From the NCBI GenBank assembly GCA_944383515.1, contig CALWPV010000094.1:1-43114 (forward strand): DNA of 43,114 nucleotides. Direction: 5' to 3'. The DNA is from an uncultured Clostridia bacterium. GTDB taxonomy: Bacteria; Bacillota; Clostridia; Lachnospirales; Bianqueaceae. Of the stretch, positions 32,415-40,560 are shown piece after piece (position 1 is the first letter of the stretch; every line of letters starts with the position of its first letter). A program made the translations under genes and the position numbers. A model generated the notes under the pieces. It was not told the origin of the DNA, searched no databases, and worked only from the letters and a program-made list of their open reading frames with translations.

Positions 32415-32486
32415 GGCCCGTTGGTCAAAAGGTTAAGACATCGCCCTTTCACGGCGGTAACGGGAGTTCGATTCTCCCACGGGTCA
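32415..32486 (+). tRNA. tRNA-Glu(TTC)
   Basis: The acceptor stem GGCCCGT/ACGGGTC, anticodon arm CCGCCCTTTCACGGCGG-like with anticodon UUC, and a GTTCGATTC T-loop. It follows tRNA-Ser by 5 bases in the same transcript. Confidence 0.95.
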
Positions 32487-32491
32487 TTCTT

Positions 32492-32549
32492 TTCTGACAA
32501 TTCATATGTCAGAACCGTCCATGGCAGTTTGAATTGCCATGGATTTTTT
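32492..32549 (+). terminator. Double-hairpin terminator after the tRNA pair
   Basis: TTCTGACA/TGTCAGAA (32492-32499, 32507-32514) is followed by CCATGGCA/TGCCATGG (32519-32526, 32535-32542) and then six T residues (32544-32549). The second hairpin is the terminator; the first may protect the 3' end. Confidence 0.82.
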
Positions 32550-32578
32550 ATTTTCACATTTTTAAGCGGGAGGAACCT

Positions 32579-33460
32579 ATGGCAACTACAACCGATACAA
32601 ATAGCTGGGATCGCAGCCGCGATCACTCCAATCTCGAAATTTTTGACATTCAAACCGGCCGGCGGCAGCTATTGGCCCATTTTGATTACCTGATAGAAGC
32701 CCCCAACTGGACGCGCGATGGCCGCGCCCTGATCTACAACAGCGAGGGACGCATGTACCGCTTCGATCTGGATACGCACGCTTCGCAGGTAATCGATACC
32801 GGCTTTGCCACGCATTGCAACAACGACCACGTTCTCTCGGCCGACGGCCGTTTTCTCGCCATTAGCCACCAAGACCCCGGCTCGCGCATTTATACGCTTC
32901 TCCTCACCGGCGGAACGCCGCGTCTGATCACGCCGTTATCCCCTAGCTACCTGCACGGCTGGTCTCCCGACGGCGCCTCGTTTTGTTACTGCGCAGGCCG
33001 CGGCCAAGCCGCGCAAAATGGCGATTTTGATATCTTTATCAGCGACGGTCAGAGTGAGAAGCAGCTCACCTTCAGCGCCGGCTTGAACGACGGCCCCGAA
33101 TATAGCCCCGACGGCGCCCATATCTGGTTTAATTCTGTTCGCACCGGTCTTATGCAGATCTGGCGTATGCGCTCCGACGGCTCAGACCAAGAACAAATCA
33201 CCTTTGACGAAGAGTTCAACAGCTGGTTTCCCCATGTTTCTCCTAACGGTCGCTTCGTTGTTTTTCTGTCGTACCATACAGGAGACACCTTACCTCACGA
33301 ACACCTTCCCCACCGCCATGTCGTACTGCGCCTTTTAGATATAACCACAGGCCAGATTCAAACGCTGTGCAGCGTGTTTGGCGGGCAGGGCACGCTCAAT
33401 GTCAATTCCTGGGCGCCGGATTCGCGTTATTTTGCTTTTGTTAGCTATATCGTCCATTGA
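32579..33460 (+). CDS. TolB-like (PD40) beta-propeller protein
   Basis: A 293-residue soluble protein with repeated beta-propeller blades. Typical WD40-like motifs are APNWTRDGRALIYNS, LSADGRFLAISH, HGWSPDGASFCYC, GPEYSPDGAHIWFNS and FPHVSPNGRFVVFLS, spaced about 40-45 residues. The start ATG 32579 has GGGAGG upstream; an earlier in-frame ATG has none. No signal peptide is visible, so it probably stays in the cytoplasm. Such proteins are often annotated as biopolymer transporters, but here no Tol partners occur. The role is unknown; a glycoside hydrolase follows. Confidence 0.82.
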   Translation: MATTTDTNSWDRSRDHSNLEIFDIQTGRRQLLAHFDYLIEAPNWTRDGRALIYNSEGRMYRFDLDTHASQVIDTGFATHCNNDHVLSADGRFLAISHQDPGSRIYTLLLTGGTPRLITPLSPSYLHGWSPDGASFCYCAGRGQAAQNGDFDIFISDGQSEKQLTFSAGLNDGPEYSPDGAHIWFNSVRTGLMQIWRMRSDGSDQEQITFDEEFNSWFPHVSPNGRFVVFLSYHTGDTLPHEHLPHRHVVLRLLDITTGQIQTLCSVFGGQGTLNVNSWAPDSRYFAFVSYIVH

Positions 33461-33486
33461 CTTTTTCTGCATGGCTGTGCTATGCT
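33457..33486 (+). promoter_or_regulatory. Promoter of the GH27-xpt operon
   Basis: TTGACT (33457-33462) overlaps the stop region of the propeller gene, and after 18 bases TATGCT (33481-33486) follows with a TGC extension. It would drive the five-gene run starting at 33527. Confidence 0.6.
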
Positions 33487-33526
33487 TTCTGTAACTTTAT
33501 ACAATATTAAGCTGGAGGATACTTCT

Positions 33527-34672
33527 ATGGTAGTACACACGCCCCCTTTGGGCTGGAATTCTTGGAATACATTTGGCGAAGAGATTAACGAAACCGTTAT
33601 TAAAGAATCGGCTGATATGCTTATTTCTACCGGTTTAGCCGCGCTGGGCTATCGCTACGTTGTGCTAGACGACTGCTGGTCGCTCAAGGAACGCGACGCA
33701 AACGGTCGTTTGGTCGCCGACCCGGCTAAATTTCCCCACGGCATGAAGGCCGTAGCCGATTATATTCATGGCCGGGGCCTTAAATTCGGTATGTATTCCT
33801 GCGCGGGCATGCATACCTGCGCAGGCTATCCGGGCAGCTTTGACCACGAATGGATTGACGCGCAGACACTGGCCGAATGGGAAGTCGATTTTCTGAAATA
33901 TGATTACTGCTTTCACCCTCAAACCGTTCCGGGGGCGGTGCTCTATAAACGTATGGCGCTGGCGCTGGCTAATTGCGGCCGTGACATTCTGTTTTCTGCC
34001 TGTTCCTGGGGCGCCGACGCAACAAAAACCTGGATTAAAGAAACCGGCGCTTCTATGTGGCGCACCACCGGCGATATTAACGATTCCTGGCGCTCCATTA
34101 AAGAGCTTTCTCTGGTGGCCGGCGACGCCACTCGCTACGGCAGTATAAACTGCTTCCCCGATATGGACATGCTGGTTGTTGGAATGAACGGACGCGGCAA
34201 TGTCGGCTTTGCGGGGTGTTCTACAGAAGAATACCGCACCCATTTTTCTCTGTGGGCGCTGCTCGGCTCGCCGCTCATGATCGGCTGCGACATCCGGTCT
34301 ATGGATCATGAGACGCGTTCCATTTTAATGAATCGGGACGTGCTCGATATTAACCAGGATCCGGCGTACCACCAAGCCTTTGACGCCAGCCCGTCGGCGC
34401 TGAAAGAGCATAATGAAATGCCCATTTATGTGCGCCTGCTGAGTAGCGGCGATCTGGCTATTGGCTTTTTCAACTTGACGGATGAACCCAGCAGCCGCTG
34501 GAACATGTATCTACTGCTCGATGGCATTGGCCTTCCGGAAAGCACCGGCAAAACCCTGCACCTGCGTGAACTTTGGACCGGCGATGAAAAAATCGTGACC
34601 AATGGCATTGTGACCGAGCAGATTCCCCCCCATGGCTGCCGGCTGTACCGCGCACAGATCATTGACCGCTAA
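33527..34672 (+). CDS. Alpha-galactosidase, glycoside hydrolase family 27
   Basis: A 381-residue retaining glycosidase that releases terminal alpha-galactose (or alpha-N-acetylgalactosamine) units. The opening TPPLGWNSWNTF and VVLDDCW are GH27 hallmarks; the nucleophile is in FLKYDYC and the acid/base Asp in WRTTGDINDSW. No signal peptide is seen, so it acts on imported oligosaccharides. The start ATG 33527 has GGAGG 9 bases upstream. It overlaps the next gene by one base (TAATG). Substrates could be melibiose/raffinose or host glycans. Confidence 0.93.
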   Translation: MVVHTPPLGWNSWNTFGEEINETVIKESADMLISTGLAALGYRYVVLDDCWSLKERDANGRLVADPAKFPHGMKAVADYIHGRGLKFGMYSCAGMHTCAGYPGSFDHEWIDAQTLAEWEVDFLKYDYCFHPQTVPGAVLYKRMALALANCGRDILFSACSWGADATKTWIKETGASMWRTTGDINDSWRSIKELSLVAGDATRYGSINCFPDMDMLVVGMNGRGNVGFAGCSTEEYRTHFSLWALLGSPLMIGCDIRSMDHETRSILMNRDVLDINQDPAYHQAFDASPSALKEHNEMPIYVRLLSSGDLAIGFFNLTDEPSSRWNMYLLLDGIGLPESTGKTLHLRELWTGDEKIVTNGIVTEQIPPHGCRLYRAQIIDR

Positions 34673-34896
34673 TGTCTGTCTGTTTTCAGTGCGGCCATCC
34701 GCTGACTGCTGACGAAATTGCGGTTTATAAAAAACTGGTCAGCCGCAGCGCCGACCGCTTTCTTTGCAAGCCCTGCCTGGCCCGTTATTTTTCTGTTGAC
34801 GAGGCCAAAATCGATGGTAAAATCGCGCAGTTTAAGCGCCAGGGCTGTTTATTGTTTGTACAAGACCAAAAAGATTCGGAGCGAAATTTTTCATGA
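34672..34896 (+). CDS. Small double-CxxC zinc-ribbon protein
   Basis: A 74-residue protein with two cysteine pairs, CFQCGH near the N-terminus and CKPC after about 30 residues, which should bind one zinc. The remainder is helical (VDEAKIDGKIAQFKRQG). The start codon overlaps the GH27 stop by one base and its stop overlaps the HD gene start by four, so all are translationally coupled. No family name is certain and no function can be given; DNA, RNA or protein binding is possible. Confidence 0.8.
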   Translation: MSVCFQCGHPLTADEIAVYKKLVSRSADRFLCKPCLARYFSVDEAKIDGKIAQFKRQGCLLFVQDQKDSERNFS

Positions 34897-35459
34897 TTAC
34901 AATACAAGAAGCGAAACCTATTGTCGCCAAATATATTACACAGGAACATTTACTCAAGCACTGCCTAGCAGTGCAAGCGGCTATGGAAGAAGCCGCGCGC
35001 TATTTTGGAGAGAATCCCGAATATTGGGGGGCCATTGGCTATTTGCACGATATCGACTTCGAGCGTTTTCCCGAGGAGCACTGCCAGCACGTGGAAGAAC
35101 TGCTGCGGCCCGAGGGCGTTGCCGAAGAAGATATCCGTGCGGTAATAAGCCATGGTTACGGCCTAGTTAGCGATGTAGAGCCTCAATCTACCATGGAAAA
35201 AATGCTGTTTACCGTAGACGAACTTACGGGCATTATTATGGCAACGGCCTTAATGCGCCCTACCGGTATTACCGATCTTACGGTGAAGAGCGTCAATAAA
35301 AAATTTAAAGACAAGCGGTTTACCGCCAAATGCAATCGCGACGTTATTCGCCAAGGGTGCGAAATGCTGGCCATGGACCTTTCTGAAGTTATGAATATCT
35401 GCATTCACGGCATGCAGCAGTATGCGCAGCCTCTTGGGCTTATGGGGTCTGGGTCATGA
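34893..35459 (+). CDS. HD-domain phosphohydrolase
   Basis: A 188-residue HD-domain protein. The metal site is visible as KHCLAVQAA, then YLHDIDFERF (HD doublet), HCQHVEELL, ISHGYG and VDELTG (final Asp), the HDIG order. Members hydrolyse phosphate esters, often of nucleotides or cyclic nucleotides; the substrate here is unknown. Downstream it overlaps vanY by four bases, and xpt lies two genes further. This makes a nucleotide-metabolism role plausible but unproven. Confidence 0.87.
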   Translation: MITIQEAKPIVAKYITQEHLLKHCLAVQAAMEEAARYFGENPEYWGAIGYLHDIDFERFPEEHCQHVEELLRPEGVAEEDIRAVISHGYGLVSDVEPQSTMEKMLFTVDELTGIIMATALMRPTGITDLTVKSVNKKFKDKRFTAKCNRDVIRQGCEMLAMDLSEVMNICIHGMQQYAQPLGLMGSGS

Positions 35460-36505
35460 GAATAGATCGACGGGCCCGCCGGCGGCGTCGGCGTATTTTT
35501 TACCTCTGTACTGTTTTTTTTGTACTCCTAGTGGCCGCTCTTATCGTTTGGATTATTCGACTGCTCCCTACGAAAGCGGCGTCTGATTCCTCGTCTTCCG
35601 CGCCGTCAGTTTCCGAGTCGTCTGCTCCTGCCGATCCGGTAGAGAGCGAGCAATCGGTCGCTATTTCCGGCTCTGCCGGCGAATCCTCCACGGGCGAGTC
35701 TTCTACGCAGGAAAGTTCGGCCCTGCCGGCCGTGCCGGATGGCTATGAACTGCTTCCCGTATCGGAGGAGGCCCTGCATCAGGGCGCTTTAATTTTAGTG
35801 AATAAAACCTATGCTTATGAATTTCCGGCCAGCCAGGATCTGATTTCTATGTACGATTTGACCGACGGATTATATTCTGTATCTGGCACGGACGTGATGA
35901 TGGATGCGGTGGCCGCTCAGCCGCTGGACAATCTGCTTTCGGATTTTTACGCGGCCACGGGAATTGGCAGTATCAATATTTTATGTGGCTACCGAACGCT
36001 GGAAGAATCACAGGAGCTGTTTGACGCGAGCGCCGAGCAAAACGGACTAGAGCATGCGGAGCGGTACGTTATGCTTCCCGGCTATAGCGAGCACCACTCG
36101 GCGCTGTCTGCCGATCTCGGTATTTTGCTGGACGGCGGCGGCCTGGACTATTATTATCCGACCGACTCCTATGCCTGGATTACGGAGCACGCGGCCGACT
36201 ATGGATTTATTTTACGCTATCCGGAAGATAAAACACAGATCACGGATATCGATTATGAAGCCTGGCATTTTCGCTATGTGGGATTCCCCCATGCGCAGGC
36301 CATGAATGAGCTGGGCTTTTGTCTGGAAGAGTATATCGATTTTCTCAAACAATATACGGTAGAGGGCGAGCATTATACCGTAGGATCCTATGAAATTTAT
36401 TATGTGCCGGCTGCCGAAAGTATTCCGGTTCCCACCGGCCGTTCTTACGAAGTATCCGGCAATAATGTAGACGGCTTTATTGTCACGGTAGGAGGTGCAG
36501 CATGA
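35456..36505 (+). CDS. D-alanyl-D-alanine carboxypeptidase, VanY/M15 family
   Basis: A 349-residue membrane-anchored peptidase. A very basic N-terminus ([11 protein letters not shown]) precedes one helix ([18 protein letters not shown]), then a Ser/Glu-rich linker of about 50 residues, then the M15 domain. The zinc site is in [15 protein letters not shown] (H-x6-D) and the catalytic Glu and third ligand in [10 protein letters not shown] (ExxH). The usual GxAxD wording (SxHxxGxAxD) is here AxSxD. It trims the terminal D-alanine of peptidoglycan stem peptides. Adjacent genes overlap by four bases on each side, but no van resistance regulators are present, so it is probably for wall turnover. 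Confidence 0.88.
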   Translation: MRIDRRARRRRRRIFYLCTVFFVLLVAALIVWIIRLLPTKAASDSSSSAPSVSESSAPADPVESEQSVAISGSAGESSTGESSTQESSALPAVPDGYELLPVSEEALHQGALILVNKTYAYEFPASQDLISMYDLTDGLYSVSGTDVMMDAVAAQPLDNLLSDFYAATGIGSINILCGYRTLEESQELFDASAEQNGLEHAERYVMLPGYSEHHSALSADLGILLDGGGLDYYYPTDSYAWITEHAADYGFILRYPEDKTQITDIDYEAWHFRYVGFPHAQAMNELGFCLEEYIDFLKQYTVEGEHYTVGSYEIYYVPAAESIPVPTGRSYEVSGNNVDGFIVTVGGAA

Positions 36506-37086
36506 AACTATTAGAAGATCGCATTCGGCGCGATGGCGTGGTTGCTCCCGGTCAGGTTTTAAAAGTGGATAGCTTTTTAAACCACCAAATGGACGTGGAG
36601 TTATTCTGGGCTATGGGCCAGGAGTTTAAACGCCTTTTCGCCGGCGCGCCGATCAATAAAATTGTTACCATTGAGGCCTCGGGCATTGGCATTGCCTGTA
36701 TCGCGGCCGCCGTATTCCATGTACCCGTGGTTTTTGCTAAAAAGTCACAGACCAAAAATATTGACGGCAACCCCTATCAGGTAACGGTTGAGAGCTTTAC
36801 GCACGGGCGACAATACCAGGTAATGATATCGCGTAAATATTTAACCAGCGCCGATCATGTTCTCTTGATCGACGACTTTATGGCCAATGGCAAGGCCATG
36901 GCAGGCCTTATTCAGCTTGTGCAAATGGCCGGAGCCACCGTGGAAGGCGCCGGCGTGGCTATTGAAAAGGGCTTCCAGCCCGGCGGCGACGCTATTCGCC
37001 GTATGGGTATTCATGTAGAGTCTTTAGCTATTATTGAGTCCATGAATGCCGAGACCGGCGAAATTATTTTTAAAGAGAACCGCTGA
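36502..37086 (+). CDS. xpt: Xanthine phosphoribosyltransferase
   Basis: Salvages xanthine to XMP. The 194 residues have the PRPP-binding motif [17 protein letters not shown] and the family starts [14 protein letters not shown] and [14 protein letters not shown], as in B. subtilis Xpt. The GGAGG site lies inside the end of vanY. No purine riboswitch precedes the operon, so purine control at the RNA level is not visible. It closes the GH27-to-xpt run and is followed by a strong terminator. Confidence 0.95.
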   Translation: MKLLEDRIRRDGVVAPGQVLKVDSFLNHQMDVELFWAMGQEFKRLFAGAPINKIVTIEASGIGIACIAAAVFHVPVVFAKKSQTKNIDGNPYQVTVESFTHGRQYQVMISRKYLTSADHVLLIDDFMANGKAMAGLIQLVQMAGATVEGAGVAIEKGFQPGGDAIRRMGIHVESLAIIESMNAETGEIIFKENR

Positions 37087-37103
37087 TCAGAGTAAGCTTC
37101 AAA

Positions 37104-37156
37104 AAAGAACCGGATCTGGCTGCAGGGCCAAACACCTGCGCGAGATCCGGTTCTTT
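37104..37156. terminator. Bidirectional terminator between xpt and the fucosidase gene
   Basis: AAAGAACCGGATCT (37104-37117) pairs perfectly with AGATCCGGTTCTTT (37143-37156), 14 bp. An inner CAGG/CCTG pairing lies in the loop. It ends both convergent transcripts. Confidence 0.9.
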
Positions 37157-37158
37157 CT

Positions 37159-38823
37159 TTATTCGGCAACAAATAACACCATTTCGCCTTTCATTTCATT
37201 TTTGTCGCTTTGCAACACAGCGCGGTACTGGTAGGTTACGCCTTTTTCCAGCCCGCTCAGCGGCAGGTCATAAAGGCCCGGCCGCGTCACTTCTATACTG
37301 TGACAAAGCCTGCGAAAATCGTCTTCATAGGAAGACAGCGCAAAACCAGGATACACCCTGTACTCAAACGAGAGCTGCGCCTTGGTAAAGCTGCCTAGGC
37401 TAAGCACATGCGCCTGCAGCGTGGCACGGCCGCCGGCCGTTTTCAGGCCTTGCTTCTCGGTTTGCACCAAAAGCGGCTCAAAGGCAGGCACCGCCTGCGT
37501 GATCTTAAGCACCAGCGGGTTGCGCCACTGAATACCGCAGTATACTCTTTGCGCATTCATCGCCGAAATATGCAGCCCGTCTTCCTGCTGCTCCCACTCC
37601 GTATGCGCGTCTAAATCCGGCCGGTATTCCGTTAGCTCGCCCGATTGGCCTAATACCGAAACCTCCGTCTTATCCGTCGCTTGCACAGACCGCAGCACCA
37701 CCTCCCGGCGCACGCCGCGGTCCCAGCCTTCCATGTCAAAACAAACGGCGTACACCGCGCTTTGATCTTTCGCGCGCAGCAGCACGGTAGTGCCCTCATT
37801 AGTTATAATCCAAGGCCGCGTCTCATGCACCGCTTCGTGATTGATAAAATGCCACAGCGCAAACTCCCGCAAAATATTCTCCTGCACCGCGGGCAGCGCC
37901 CCCCTCGCATCCGGGCCCACGTTAAGCAGCAGACTGCCGCCCCTGGCCCGCGTGTCCATGAGCAAGCGAATCACATGCGCTCCTGTTTTATAGGTTTCAT
38001 TGGTCGGCTGGTATTGCCATGCCGTTCCCAGCGTAATACAGCCTTCCCAGGCCATATCGGCCCCTACGCCCGGCAGCTGCTGCTCGGGCGTGGGAATGGC
38101 TCCGCGTGTAATCAGCGTACTCGGCTGCAAATCCCAGGCCAGCTCCATACAAACCTCTTGCAGAGACTTTCCGTCGCCTGCGCGCATTGTCTCTCCACCG
38201 TCAAAAAACAGCACGTCCACCGGCCCAAACTCCGTCAAAAGCTCCGTCATTTGCGCGCGAAGCAGCGCGCGATACCGCTCCATTACCTCCGGCGCAAACG
38301 GCTCCATAGCCGTGCGCGTAATTGTCAGACCCTCGCCGCGCAAAAACAGAAAATCCTCCGGCGAATAATAAAACCCCACACGAATTCCCTGGCGCCGAAA
38401 CGCGTCTGTATACTCTTTCACTAAATTCCGTTCTGTATGAAACGCAGTTGTCTTCGTAGGCCATAGGCAAAAACCGTTGTGGTGCTTGGTTGTTAGCACC
38501 GCATATTGAAAGCCCGCAAGGCGAGCTAGCCTGGCCAGGTGATCGAAATCCCAACCGGACTCGTCCAGAGTTTTGGGCAGCTCCGTATAATAACGCTCCA
38601 CATAGTCCTGCGAAGCGCCCACCAGCGAGTGACTAATCACGCACCCTAGCTGCGCATCCAGCGACCAATGAATAAACAGCCCCAGCCCTGCGTTTTGCAG
38701 CCACTCCAGCTTTTCCGGCTGATTCCGGCTCGTCTCACTGCCTAGCTGCCCGGGCTGCAGCGTTGTATCCATTACCACCGACTCATCTACCGCCGGCTGC
38801 AAATGCGAATGAACATGTAACAT
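37159..38823 (-). CDS. Alpha-L-fucosidase, glycoside hydrolase family 29
   Basis: A 554-residue retaining fucosidase. GH29 marks are WLQNAGLGLFIHWSLDAQLG, YAVLTTKHHNGFCLWPTKTT and the nucleophile Asp in VDVLFFDGGET; the second half is the usual beta-sandwich domain (from about residue 330). No signal peptide, so it works on oligosaccharides inside the cell. AAGGAG precedes the ATG by 9 bases, and the MATE gene ends 5 bases upstream, so both share a transcript. With the GH27 enzyme it suggests use of fucosylated, galactosylated glycans such as mucin fragments. Confidence 0.92.
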   Translation of the reverse strand: MLHVHSHLQPAVDESVVMDTTLQPGQLGSETSRNQPEKLEWLQNAGLGLFIHWSLDAQLGCVISHSLVGASQDYVERYYTELPKTLDESGWDFDHLARLARLAGFQYAVLTTKHHNGFCLWPTKTTAFHTERNLVKEYTDAFRRQGIRVGFYYSPEDFLFLRGEGLTITRTAMEPFAPEVMERYRALLRAQMTELLTEFGPVDVLFFDGGETMRAGDGKSLQEVCMELAWDLQPSTLITRGAIPTPEQQLPGVGADMAWEGCITLGTAWQYQPTNETYKTGAHVIRLLMDTRARGGSLLLNVGPDARGALPAVQENILREFALWHFINHEAVHETRPWIITNEGTTVLLRAKDQSAVYAVCFDMEGWDRGVRREVVLRSVQATDKTEVSVLGQSGELTEYRPDLDAHTEWEQQEDGLHISAMNAQRVYCGIQWRNPLVLKITQAVPAFEPLLVQTEKQGLKTAGGRATLQAHVLSLGSFTKAQLSFEYRVYPGFALSSYEDDFRRLCHSIEVTRPGLYDLPLSGLEKGVTYQYRAVLQSDKNEMKGEMVLFVAE

Positions 38824-38828
38824 ACCAC

Positions 38829-40181
38829 TTAGCTCCTTTTCATAATCGCTGCCCGCTCGCTTACCTTACGCGAAGCATAGCGATAGCAAAACAGTAAAAT
38901 AATAGTAGCAAAAATCCAAGCCGTTGGGCTGGCCAGACTCACGCCGATAAAGCCCCACAGCGCGGTCAGGCCAAAAGAAGCCACGGCGCGACCTGCCAGT
39001 TCGCTCACGCCGGCCAGCATAGCCAGCGTGCTAAATCCCATTCCCTGAACCGTATAGCGATAGACAATGAGCAGCACAATCACCGGGTAGAACGCGGCAT
39101 TGATCCGCAGGTACTGCTGTGCCATATCCAGCAGCTGCCCTTCCCCTGCATCGAGGAACAACGTGCAAAGCGCGCGGCCAAACGGCATAACAATAAGCAG
39201 CAGCGCTGCACAAATGCCAAACGCAAACAGCATGGCTGACTTCATGCCCTGGTGAACTCTTGCAATTTTACCGGCTCCCACATTCTGACTGCTATACGTA
39301 ACCAGCGATATACCAATCATTTCAATGGCGCCAATACAGATTCCGTTAATTTTTTCCGCGGCCGTTACCGCCGCTACAGACGCGGCTCCTAAACCGTTAA
39401 TAGCGTATTGCAGCAAAATACTGCCAATCGCGGTAATGGAAGACTGAAGCGCCATAGGAATGCCTACGCCTAGCAGCTCGCGAAACCGGGTCAGCTGCAG
39501 GCGCATTTCTTCCCGGGAAGGGCGCAGAATCTCATACTTGCGAAACATATATAAGAAACAAATACCGCCGGCCGCCGCCTGCGAAACGATTGTCGCTACC
39601 GCGGCGCCGCGCACGCCCATATGTACATACACAACCAGAACAATGTCCAGTACAATATTCACCAGCGACGCAATAATCAGCATAATCAGCGGTGTGCGGC
39701 TATCGCCAATCGAACGCAAAATAGCAGCCGATACATTGTACATCATGGTAAAGAAAATACCTGCCAGGATAACAATAAAATAATCATACGCCTCGCCAAT
39801 AATTTCTGTCGGCGTGTCCATCAGCTGCAGCATACCGCGGCAGCACAGCATGGTAATAGGCGTCAAAATAGCAGAAATAATGAGCGAAAGATAGAGCGAA
39901 TTCATGATATAGCGCCGCATGCCGTTATAATCCTTCGCGCCAAATCGCTGGCCATAGAGAATACTATACCCGCTGCAAATGCCATTGGCAAACCCAATGA
40001 TTAAAAAACTAAGAGAACCTGTGGCCCCTACGCCGGCCAGCGCATTCACGCCGACAAAGCGTCCCACGATAATGGAGTCGACCATACTGTAGAACTGCTG
40101 GAATATATTCCCAAACAGCATAGGGATATAAAAGGCCACAATCAGTTTAAGCGGGCGTCCTTCTGTCATGTCTTTAACCAT
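38829..40181 (-). CDS. MATE family efflux transporter
   Basis: A 450-residue protein with 12 membrane helices and the MATE signature: FGNIFQQFYSMVDSIIVGRF in the first half and AAVTAAEKINGICIGA in the second half. It exports cationic compounds in exchange for Na+ or H+. GGAGG precedes the ATG by 8 bases. The gene lies just ahead of the GH29 fucosidase; this pairing may be regulatory rather than functional. Real substrates cannot be predicted. Confidence 0.93.
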   Translation of the reverse strand: MVKDMTEGRPLKLIVAFYIPMLFGNIFQQFYSMVDSIIVGRFVGVNALAGVGATGSLSFLIIGFANGICSGYSILYGQRFGAKDYNGMRRYIMNSLYLSLIISAILTPITMLCCRGMLQLMDTPTEIIGEAYDYFIVILAGIFFTMMYNVSAAILRSIGDSRTPLIMLIIASLVNIVLDIVLVVYVHMGVRGAAVATIVSQAAAGGICFLYMFRKYEILRPSREEMRLQLTRFRELLGVGIPMALQSSITAIGSILLQYAINGLGAASVAAVTAAEKINGICIGAIEMIGISLVTYSSQNVGAGKIARVHQGMKSAMLFAFGICAALLLIVMPFGRALCTLFLDAGEGQLLDMAQQYLRINAAFYPVIVLLIVYRYTVQGMGFSTLAMLAGVSELAGRAVASFGLTALWGFIGVSLASPTAWIFATIILLFCYRYASRKVSERAAIMKRS

Positions 40182-40266
40182 GTCTATTTCCTCCAGAAAA
40201 TGAATAATGGAAACTCAAATCCTGCATATTATAGAAGACCGCCCGCCATCTGTCAATATTCTTTTT

Positions 40267-40560
40267 TTAAAATCGGATCAAACGAATGACTAACGCGATA
40301 AGCGCTGCCACCAAAATAACGCCCAGCATGGCGATAAGCACACGGCTGACAATCCAGACCAGACCGCCGGCCGCCAGGACAATGCCAATTCCTAACATAA
40401 TCTTACCGGCTTCCCTCGTTTTCTGCGAACGCTCCTGGGGACCCAGATCTACATAGCCGCCGCCCCCTACCGGAATGTCGCCATTTTTAGGCCGCATCAG
40501 CTTGAATCCGGCAAAAACAAGTCCGGCGCCTACCACCAGCATGGCTATTGCATAGAACAT
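40267..40560 (-). CDS. Small two- or three-helix membrane protein
   Basis: A 97-residue protein with an N-terminal helix (AIAMLVVGAGLVFAGFKLM), a short glycine-rich loop containing GDIPVGGGGYVDLG, and two C-terminal helices (GKIMLGIGIVLAAGGLVWI and VLIAMLGVILVAALIALV). No family is recognised. Its start overlaps the 3' end of the pseudouridine synthase fusion gene by 16 bases, so it is translationally coupled to that gene. Confidence 0.75.
   Translation of the reverse strand: MFYAIAMLVVGAGLVFAGFKLMRPKNGDIPVGGGGYVDLGPQERSQKTREAGKIMLGIGIVLAAGGLVWIVSRVLIAMLGVILVAALIALVIRLIRF

Noticed and set aside
35456-36505. A vancomycin-resistance cluster because of VanY and ddl
   Set aside because: No vanR/S/H/A/X genes are present; ddl lies in another operon and both proteins have housekeeping roles.
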